A DNA stretch of 15,801 nucleotides from a bacterium (lineage in GTDB: Bacteria > Chloroflexota > Dormibacteria > UBA8260 > Bog-877): the NCBI GenBank assembly GCA_021791345.1, contig JAJYWT010000002.1:1-15801 (forward strand). The letters are read 5' to 3'. How positions within the stretch are numbered: the stretch's first letter is position 1; each line of letters begins with the position of its first letter. Shown in pieces: positions 1-5,680 of this stretch. The position numbers and the translations under genes are program-made. The notes beneath the pieces were generated by a model that was given only the letters and a program-made list of their open reading frames with translations, made no database searches and was not told the DNA's origin.

Positions 1-1
1 G

Positions 2-1249
2 CCGAGCACCGGCGACGTCGTCAAGGTGACGACCAGCCCGACCAGCATCGCGGGAGACGGCGCATCAACCTCAACGATCAGTGCGACCGTCACGAGCAGC
101 TCTGGCGCGACAATTCAAGGGGACGAGGTCGCCTTCACTGTCAGCGGCGGGAGTCAGTGCGGGACCGTGACCGGGTTCGCGGCCACCAACTCGACGGGGG
201 TTGCTACCGCTACCTACACCGCCGGAAGTGGTGCTGGCACCTGCACAGTGACGGCCCAGGAGGCGGCTGGTGCGGCCACCGGCTCGACGACAGTGACGCA
301 GACCACGCCGATCAACAGCGTGGCGGTGACGTTCGCGACCGGAACAGTGCCGGCAGACGGGAGCACCACTGACAAGGTGACCGCAACGGTCACCACTGGT
401 GGCACGGGCGTGAACAACGACAAGGTCACCTTTACCCTGGCGGCCGACACGACCAACGCCTGCGGGACGCTGTCATCCGCGACAGCCACCACCAATTCGA
501 GTGGAGTCGCCACGACCACCTACACGGCGAGCACAACCCCAGGGTTCTGCACGGTCACCGCGACCGAGGCAGCGACAGGAGGAGCCGGCACCAACACCAT
601 TGATCAGACGAGCAACCCGGCTCCCTCGGGAGACACGGTCTCATTCAGCCCAGGTACCAAGTCCGTAGTCGGGAACGGCACTGACACCGCAACTTCGACC
701 GTGACGGTCAAGACGAGCGGTGGCACCGCGATCGCGAACGATTCCGTGATGTTCTCGGTATCGGGTGGTTCGGACTGTGGCACGGTTTCGCCGGCCTTCG
801 CCACCACGAATGGCAGTGGCCAGGCGTCGGTGACGTACACCGCGGGCACGGGCAACACCTCATCCATCACCTGCACGGTGGAGGCGGTTGAGGCGAACGG
901 TGCTGCGAGCAGCAACACCACCTCAACCAACTTCGTCGTGACGCAGACCGCTCCGGCGTACACAATCACGATCAGCGCGGCGAGCCCGATGGGCACTGGG
1001 ACCTCTGAGACCGTCACAGTGACGGTGACCGACATCAACGGCAACGCGGTGTCGGGCGACGTGGTGAGCTTCAGCTGTAAGAGCGCCAGCAGCGTTTGCG
1101 GGTCGTTCAGCAACTCGGGCACCGCGACCACTGGCACCAACGGGCAAGCGACGATCACCTACACGGCTGGAGGGATCGGCTTCGTGACCCTCACGGCTGA
1201 GGAGACGGACACGACCCAGTCAGCTAGCGTGGTGATCAACCAGAACTAG
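2..1249 (+). CDS. Secreted Ig-like (invasin/Big_1-type) repeat protein, C-terminal part
   Basis: The reading frame is open to the left edge, so the gene starts outside the window; the GTG at 26 is internal. The visible 415 or so residues are four tandem modules of about 100 residues, rich in Thr, Ser, Ala and Gly. Each follows the same plan: a 'DG/GNG' turn near the start, a V-x-F-(T/S) strand, a 'CG(T/S)(V/L/F)' motif, 'T(N)G-x-A-T-x-T-Y-T-A', then a closing '(C/V)TVTA-x-E' strand. This is the pattern of bacterial Ig-like (Big_1/invasin) domains of extracellular adhesins or wall-associated proteins. Modules 1-3 each carry two cysteines at matching places (residues 45/73, 146/175 and 251/283, counting from the GTG at 26), which probably form intradomain disulfides outside the cell. 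The protein ends directly after module 4, with no LPXTG motif or membrane helix, so any anchor lies upstream. A specific ligand cannot be inferred. Confidence 0.85.
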   Translation, partial: PSTGDVVKVTTSPTSIAGDGASTSTISATVTSSSGATIQGDEVAFTVSGGSQCGTVTGFAATNSTGVATATYTAGSGAGTCTVTAQEAAGAATGSTTVTQTTPINSVAVTFATGTVPADGSTTDKVTATVTTGGTGVNNDKVTFTLAADTTNACGTLSSATATTNSSGVATTTYTASTTPGFCTVTATEAATGGAGTNTIDQTSNPAPSGDTVSFSPGTKSVVGNGTDTATSTVTVKTSGGTAIANDSVMFSVSGGSDCGTVSPAFATTNGSGQASVTYTAGTGNTSSITCTVEAVEANGAASSNTTSTNFVVTQTAPAYTITISAASPMGTGTSETVTVTVTDINGNAVSGDVVSFSCKSASSVCGSFSNSGTATTGTNGQATITYTAGGIGFVTLTAEETDTTQSASVVINQN

Positions 1250-1279
1250 TGCGCTAGCCGGCGAGCGCAGCAAGACTTC

Positions 1280-1308
1280 AGAGGGGCCCCATTGCGGGGC
1301 CCCTCTTT
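1280..1308 (+). terminator. Rho-independent-type terminator after the Ig-repeat gene
   Basis: A perfect 11-bp stem (1280-1290 pairing with 1296-1306, arms AGAGGGGCCCC and GGGGCCCCTCT) closes a 5-nt loop and runs into a short T run (1306-1308). It begins 30 nt after the TAG stop at 1247-1249. The T tract is short, as is common in high-GC bacteria, but stem strength and position make a transcription terminator the best reading. Confidence 0.8.
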
Positions 1309-1572
1309 GCGTCAATGGACTCAGGCCGTTTTCGGGCCGCGGCTACTCGCGGTCGGTGACCGTCAGCGGTCGGTGCTCCACTCCTAGGGTTGGCCGAGGG
1401 CTGGAGAACCCATGCGTTTGGGGTGTACGGGCCAGTTTGGAGGGCGTGCGGGGGAGCGCGGGGCGCAGCCGGCGGTTGCCGTGTCCGTGAGTCGCCCCTT
1501 CGGGGTACGACCGCTCACCGAGACGGTGCTGGGACATTCGGTCGGCGCACCGTGGGGGGGTGGCGTGCAAAA

Positions 1573-1980
1573 GACCGCTTTGTGATGTGCTGCAACCCCG
1601 AGCAGGCGGTGCGGGATGCCGCGGTCCGCGAGCCGATGCTGGGGCGGCTGCAGGAGGCGCTAGAGGGCAGCGACCAGGTCTCCCTTGCGAAGGTGCTCGG
1701 AACTGGTGGGCAGGCTCAAGACCAGCCCTCGGCCGGGCCGGCTGCTCGGAATGGCCAGGGGCGGGTTGCTGCGGCCGGACCGGGCGGCCGACGCCCGGTC
1801 CGGCCAGTTGGATGGAGGTACCTGATCCGCAGCTCCGATCCCGACAGGACCGCCGGTGACATCACGGTGGGTTACAAGCAGCTGCCGCGGGTGGAGCGAG
1901 GCTGCCGGGACATGAAGACCACCCCTTCGCGCTCCCAGCATCGCCATGTGCCCAGGCCGACCATTTCGGCCAATCGGGCC
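1573..1980 (+). pseudogene. Decayed IS1634-like transposase fragment (C-terminal half)
   Basis: Frame 1 reads through motifs typical of IS1634-type DDE transposases: 'RFVMCCNPEQAVRDAAVRE' (1576-1632), then 'YLIRSSDPD' (about 1819-1845), then 'GYKQLPRVERGCRDMKTT' (1870-1923). In intact relatives this last motif (GYKxLxxVERxxRDMK) contains the third catalytic acidic residue. The linking stretch (about 1690-1815) is shorter and less regular than in intact proteins. The catalytic-core region expected upstream is missing, and after 1923 similarity fades. There is no usable start codon and no visible terminal inverted repeats. The family assignment is from remembered motif patterns, not a search. 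The remnant sits directly before a second, unrelated transposase remnant. Confidence 0.6.
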
Positions 1981-2071
1981 CGCGTTTGGGCTGGACCTTT
2001 CGGGGGTGTGTCTAGCGGGGCCGACCGGGCCCTGGCGGTGGGGAGGTTGCTCGTGCGCGAACAGCAGCCGG

Positions 2072-2416
2072 CCGGCCTTCCGGATCGAACGTTCGGTGAC
2101 CATGGTGAAGAGCGAGAGGCGACGGCACGAGGTCGTCTTTGGGGTAACCAGCTGCTCGCCGGAGACGGCAGACCCCACCCGGGTCGGCGAGCTGGCACGT
2201 GGCCAACGGGGCATCGGAAATAAGCTGCACTGGGTCCGGGACGTGGTCTACGACGAAGATCGCTCGCAAATACGCACAGGTAGAGGAGCGCAGGCCTGGC
2301 CGGCTTGCGCAACTTCAGCATCAGCTGTCTGCGCCTCGCCGGGTGGCAGAACATCCCCAAGGCGTTGCGTTTCTTCGCTTCCGACTGGCGCTACCCCCTG
2401 ACCCTGCTGGGCATCT
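2072..2416 (+). pseudogene. Decayed ISAs1-family transposase fragment (C-terminus, frameshifted)
   Basis: Frame 2 from about 2072 encodes 'FRIERSVTMVK', 'EVVFGVTSCSPETAD', 'RGQRGIGNKLHWVRDVVYDE' and 'DRSQIRTG'. These match the C-terminal part of ISAs1-type transposases (consensus RIER, VxYGxTSLxPxxA, RGHWxIENxLHWxxDVxFxED, RTG). The match continues in frame 1 from about 2296 as 'LRNFSISCLRLAGW' and ends with 'LTLLGI' near 2414, as intact members do. One single-base indel between about 2288 and 2297 therefore breaks the frame. The conserved Glu of the 'W-x-I-E-N' motif is replaced by Gly ('RGIGNKL'), so the fragment would be inactive even with the frame restored. The N-terminal two thirds of the gene is absent. 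Confidence 0.8.
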
Positions 2417-2656
2417 GCGGCCCCCTTCCCCCGCTTGGGCGGCCTGGACGAGGGCCCCTGGCGAAGCCTGCTCTCAGATGGCGACCAACCTGGCTTTCCG
2501 GCGTCTTCCATGGCCCCCCTGCCCTAAGTCCGGCACCGCCGCTGCCTCGCCCCTCGCCTCCCACACCCAAAACCTGCCCTCACCACCGGACTTTTACGTG
2601 GATCTGTGTCCGGCGGCCGCGTTGCTCTGTTTCAGCTCCGGGGCGCGTACACCGGG
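2417..2656. other. Gene-poor spacer between transposase relic and vapC
   Basis: This 240-bp stretch is C-rich on the plus strand. Several frames are open only because of composition, and none shows recognisable motifs. I see no RNA gene or clear promoter. It may include the former right flank of the ISAs1-like element. Confidence 0.4.
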
Positions 2657-3055
2657 TCAACGTCGCGGGGGGTCAGCCGCTCGCTCCGCGACCCGTTGCA
2701 GTGTCTCGTCCAGTGTCAGGAGCTCTACCCCCGAGATCAGCGCCGTGGCGAGGGTGAAGGCATCTGGGAGGCGCAGGGCGGTGTGGTGGCCCCTGAGCTG
2801 GGCGGCTTGGCGGGCAATCGAGCGATCGACCGGGACCACCTCGGCTCGGACCGAATCGAGGAAGTCATCCACTGTGGCGTCGGTGCCAGCCAGCAGTGGG
2901 CGGACGAGAACTTCAGCGTAGACGCTGGCGCTGATCAAGAGCCGGTCGCCGGCGGTGATCCGCGGGCGCAACGCGCTCACTGCGCGGTTGTGGTGAGCGT
3001 CCGACGCATCCAGGAATCCGATGAGCACGTCGGCGTCTAGGACTACCGCACCCAT
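2657..3055 (-). CDS. vapC: VapC-type PIN-domain ribonuclease toxin
   Basis: This is a 132-residue protein of normal VapC length. The single PIN domain shows the acidic metal-binding set: Asp7 and Asp9 in 'VVLDADVLIGFLD', Glu48 in 'SVYAEVLV', Asp98 in 'RLPDAFTLATA', and Asp116 in 'ELLTLDETL'. PIN toxins are Mg-dependent endoribonucleases that cut tRNA or rRNA and are held inactive by a cognate antitoxin. The ATG (3053-3055) lies inside the 3' end of the upstream vapB gene with a 13-nt overlap, the usual antitoxin-first arrangement with coupled translation. All key acidic residues are present and the frame is intact, so the toxin looks functional. Its RNA target cannot be read from sequence. 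Confidence 0.9.
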   Translation of the reverse strand: MGAVVLDADVLIGFLDASDAHHNRAVSALRPRITAGDRLLISASVYAEVLVRPLLAGTDATVDDFLDSVRAEVVPVDRSIARQAAQLRGHHTALRLPDAFTLATALISGVELLTLDETLQRVAERAADPPRR

Positions 3056-3264
3056 TCGCTGCGCAACTGATCCAGGTAGCCGGGGGGATAGGTGCCAGGC
3101 GGGAGACTGCCCGCGTAGCGGCTGACGAGCTCATCAGCGCGCTCGACTTCGATGTGGCCCGGGGCGCTGGCGCGGATGATCACGTCGTCACCGGAAGCGA
3201 TGCCCGCCGCGCGAAGCACGCGGACCGGGATTGTGATCTGATGCTTGCGGGACACCTTGCTCAT
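3043..3264 (-). CDS. vapB: VapB-type AbrB/MazE-fold antitoxin
   Basis: The chosen ATG at 3264 gives 73 residues beginning 'MSKVSRKHQITIPVRVLR', the classic swapped-hairpin AbrB/SpoVT DNA-binding start. The frame stays open upstream to 3507, but that extension has no family likeness. Residues 1 to about 45 form the AbrB fold. The acidic and aromatic tail ('RYAGSLPPGTYPPGYLDQLR') would wrap the toxin, as in other VapBC pairs. The gene overlaps vapC by 13 nt. No clear Shine-Dalgarno precedes the ATG, and an inverted repeat (3266-3294) abuts it, which fits autoregulation by the VapBC complex. The pair sits among mobile-element debris, typical for a mobile stabilisation or defence module. Confidence 0.88.
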   Translation of the reverse strand: MSKVSRKHQITIPVRVLRAAGIASGDDVIIRASAPGHIEVERADELVSRYAGSLPPGTYPPGYLDQLRSEWVR

Positions 3265-3265
3265 A

Positions 3266-3294
3266 GCTTTACAACTGTACCACCAGAGTAAAGC
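3266..3294 (-). promoter_or_regulatory. Inverted repeat, candidate VapBC operator
   Basis: The 7-bp perfect arms GCTTTAC (3266-3272) and GTAAAGC (3288-3294) are separated by 15 nt, immediately upstream of the vapB ATG on the minus strand. The centre holds a second small symmetry (CTG...CAG). The minus-strand hexamer TACAGT (3279-3274) could act as a -10 element, which would make the vapB transcript nearly leaderless. VapBC complexes commonly bind such palindromes over their own promoter. The operator role is inferred from position and symmetry. Confidence 0.5.
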
Positions 3295-3785
3295 GAGAGC
3301 AGTTCTGGGCGGACTACCGGTTACCCAAGGGATCGAGACTCCACCGGCTATCGCACGGTTGGGCTGGGGCAAGTCGCGATGGCTGGACGGCTTAGGTGTT
3401 AAGTTCGACAAGTTGCGCTTGACTTCCAGGGGTGTGGCGCACAGCCGGTGCTGCGGGAGGAGTCGAGCGGGATCGCAGCGACTGCGGCAGCCTGAGCAGA
3501 TGGCCACTAGTTTTGTTCAAACTCTGGCGAGACGCGGCCACGAGGGGAGTAACTGGGTGTGCCTCGACAACTTGGGCAACCAGCCTCGGTCATCCAGGGC
3601 GGTTGCACCGCCGGTGGCGGCGAAGCTAAGGGGGAGTGGGCGCGCATGGTTGTGCCACTGGTATTGAGTCTCCGGCTCGCCGATGTCTGACTCGGCCCTT
3701 CCTCGGCGCCGGGGCCGAGCGGGAGGTCAAAGGCGGAGCTCAGGTGCGACAGAGGCTGGGTCCTTCCCGCACCGGCCTAGAGCAG

Positions 3786-3946
3786 GCGCCCTACTCTCAC
3801 GTGGACCGCTCGCGCCACCTCCGCCACCACGTCACCAAGGCCGTGGCAATGCACGCCGCCGACCAGGCTTGGCGGGCGGTCTCCAGTCACCTGTTCCCGG
3901 ACAGATCAGCTGCCATACCACCGAGCGCAAGTGGAGGACGTCTGGG
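3786..3946 (+). pseudogene. Decayed coding fragment, possibly transposase-derived
   Basis: The frame starting at 3786 reads 'PYSHVDRSRHLRHHVTKAVA' and continues as 'MHAADQAWRAVSSHLFPD' to about 3905. It has the helix-rich, protein-like composition that the other frames here lack. The likely continuation, 'CHTTERKWRTSG', lies in a different frame from about 3908. That implies a frameshift or internal deletion. It has the feel of the N-terminal part of a transposase or similar mobile-element protein, but I cannot name the family. Confidence 0.3.
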
Positions 3947-3962
3947 TGTCCGGACGATCTCC

Positions 3963-3976
3963 AGACCTGCAGGTCT
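3963..3976. repeat. Perfect 14-bp palindrome downstream of the integrase
   Basis: AGACCTGCAGGTCT is fully self-complementary. It lies 40 bp beyond the integrase stop (4016-4018, minus strand). It has no loop and no adjacent T tract on either strand, so it looks less like a terminator than a protein-binding or chance site. Confidence 0.45.
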
Positions 3977-4015
3977 CGGAATTGAGTCTTCACACTCGCT
4001 CTGAGTTGGAGAGAG

Positions 4016-5386
4016 CTACGCGTCGCGGCCGATGTTGGCGAGGGCGGCCGCGATCAGGGTGAGTGCGCCAACGGCCTCCTCCTGGTGTGAGGTAGCCAGC
4101 GCCTGCGCCGAGACCGCAAGGCCGCTCGACCGCGAGAGTGTCAAAGCAGCGGCGACCACGAGCGCGTCCATTCGCACGGGAAGGTCCGGGTTCTGCGCGA
4201 CCACGGCTTCGGCGAGCCGGTTGGCACTGAGGCCGGCCAACGTGGTGGCCGGCAGCGTGCGCGTCCTCGCCACGGCGGCATCGGCAGCGGCCTCGACCTG
4301 CCTTACCAACACCTCCGAAGCGGCCGACTCCTGCATCTGCTTTGGTGATGGTGCCGCTCCCTCGCCGATGTACTTCCCGTCGACGTCCATTGGGCGGGCG
4401 ATGGTTGAGATCGCAGGCGCAGCGGTGCCGGCGAAGTCCAGGCGGTCCACGGTGGAGTGCTTGTCAGCCATGGTCGCATGGAGGTAGCGACCGGTGGTGG
4501 TGATGTCCGCATGTCCCAGCAGCTCACGCACCACCTCGATGTCGCGCGCCTCGCGGAGCGCGTTGGTCGCGAAGGTGTGGCGGAAGCGGTGGGGGTGGTG
4601 GCGGCCAGGCACGCCCGCCTCGCTCATCATGGTGCGGACCAGAGCGATGAGGGCGGCCGATTGCATCCGGCCCCGGTGCGGGCTGGTGGGCGGCGCCAGC
4701 GGATTGACCAGGACGTACGGGGACGCGGTCAGGCGCGGACGAAGGTCGCTCAGGTATGTGGAGAGCACCTGGGCGGTCGCCGGTCCGAACGGCACTGTCC
4801 GCGGCTTGGAGCCCTTGCCCAGAACCGAGAGGAGCTGCCGCCCGGTGTCCACGTTTGCCGTTCTGAGACCGACCAGCTCGCCGTTGCGAATCCCAGTCCC
4901 CGCCAGCAGGGTGATGGTGACCAATCCGACCCACCGCCGACGATCTGCGGAGCCTTCAAACTGCCGGGCGTAGCTGAGCGCGATCCGGATCTCGTCCTCG
5001 CTGTACGGATCCACGGTGGGGGCGAAGACCTTGGGTGTCCTGATCACCGCCGCCGGATTGGTGTCACTGCCGCCGACGGCCTGAAGAAAGCGGTAGAAGC
5101 TTCGCAGGGAGTGCAAGCCGGTCGCGAGCGTCGCCGGCTTGCAGCGCTGGTCACGCTTTGCCCCCAGGTACTCGCCCAGCATCTCGGCGGTGGCCCGGCC
5201 CAGCCCGGTGCCGGGGTGGAACTGACTCAGCCAGCGGTGGTAGTCGATGACCCAGAGGGAATACGTGCGAGCGGTTCCGGCCGAGCGATAGTCGATGTCC
5301 GTGAGTCGGCGGATGTATTCCGCCAGGATTTGGTCGAAGTCCCGCTCAGGGGCAACACCTGGGCTCTGCCTTGACCGCGATTCCAT
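4016..5386 (-). CDS. Tyrosine recombinase/integrase with C-terminal extension
   Basis: This is a site-specific DNA strand-exchange enzyme. Numbering from the ATG at 5386 (456 aa): residues about 15-105 form the SAM-like core-binding domain ('FDQILAEYIRRLTDIDYRSA'). Residues about 125-310 form the catalytic domain, with Arg167 ('GTGIRNGELVGL'), Lys191 ('LGKGSKPRTVP'), His266 and Arg269 ('HPHRFRHTFATN'), His292 ('LLGHADITTTGRYLH') and nucleophile Tyr301. The full R-K-HxxR-H-Y set is present, so it should be active. About 140 Ala-rich residues follow that are absent from XerC/D-size enzymes. The start is uncertain: the frame is open to a GTG at 5569, with another ATG at 5425 where GGAGG directly abuts the codon. 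The Arg/Pro-rich extra N-terminus looks non-coding. It lies between transposon debris and core genes, but no partner element genes are visible. Confidence 0.88.
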   Translation of the reverse strand: MESRSRQSPGVAPERDFDQILAEYIRRLTDIDYRSAGTARTYSLWVIDYHRWLSQFHPGTGLGRATAEMLGEYLGAKRDQRCKPATLATGLHSLRSFYRFLQAVGGSDTNPAAVIRTPKVFAPTVDPYSEDEIRIALSYARQFEGSADRRRWVGLVTITLLAGTGIRNGELVGLRTANVDTGRQLLSVLGKGSKPRTVPFGPATAQVLSTYLSDLRPRLTASPYVLVNPLAPPTSPHRGRMQSAALIALVRTMMSEAGVPGRHHPHRFRHTFATNALREARDIEVVRELLGHADITTTGRYLHATMADKHSTVDRLDFAGTAAPAISTIARPMDVDGKYIGEGAAPSPKQMQESAASEVLVRQVEAAADAAVARTRTLPATTLAGLSANRLAEAVVAQNPDLPVRMDALVVAAALTLSRSSGLAVSAQALATSHQEEAVGALTLIAAALANIGRDA

Positions 5387-5578
5387 CGCCGGCTCGGCAC
5401 TGACGGGCAAGGTCAGCCTTCGCATCCTCCGCCCGCTACCCCGCGGCCGGGAGCCCAGGGTCGGCAGGGTGGAGTCGCCAGGCGGTCGATCGGGTGCATG
5501 AACACGTTCAACATCGAGGTCCGCTGACCGGCAGCCATCAGGACGCACTCCCGGCGCCTGCGAGATCACCCCGGCCGG

Positions 5579-5596
5579 CGGGCAGGACCCTGCCCG
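5579..5596 (-). terminator. Possible hairpin terminator after the sigma/propeller operon
   Basis: The arms CGGGCAGG (5579-5586) and CCTGCCCG (5589-5596) form a compact GC-rich hairpin about 85 nt past the end of the 767-residue gene and just upstream of the integrase frame. No T run follows on either strand. It could end minus-strand transcription or be incidental. Confidence 0.3.
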
Positions 5597-5680
5597 GCGT
5601 CGTCCCGCCCATCGCGGCCGTCCTCGTCACCAAGGCGGCGTGCTCAGTCGGGCAGGGCGCCTATGTCCGGCGGAAGGCGG

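Larger units (their letters stand above)
3295..4015. other. Gene-poor spacer between vapB and the integrase
   Basis: I find no intact gene in these 720 bp. They contain a decayed coding fragment (about 3786-3946), a perfect 14-bp palindrome (3963-3976) and a 9-bp direct repeat ATTGAGTCT at 3663-3671 and 3981-3989. No tRNA cloverleaf or clear attachment core for the neighbouring integrase could be recognised. Codon-like texture is patchy, which is more like eroded insertions than a regulatory region. Confidence 0.4.

Noticed and set aside
1390..2223. Long plus-strand frame of 277 codons
   Set aside because: Only the part from about 1573 to 1980 resembles a protein family (IS1634-like). The ends are compositional, so it is annotated as a pseudogene fragment, not a gene.
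2662..2692. Inverted repeat GTCGCGG...CCGCGAC at the vapC 3' end
   Set aside because: It lies inside the coding end of vapC with a 17-nt loop and no T tract, so it is not convincing as a terminator.
3395..3430. TTCGAC that could be a tRNA T-loop
   Set aside because: The flanking 5-bp stem does not pair and no anticodon or acceptor arms are found.
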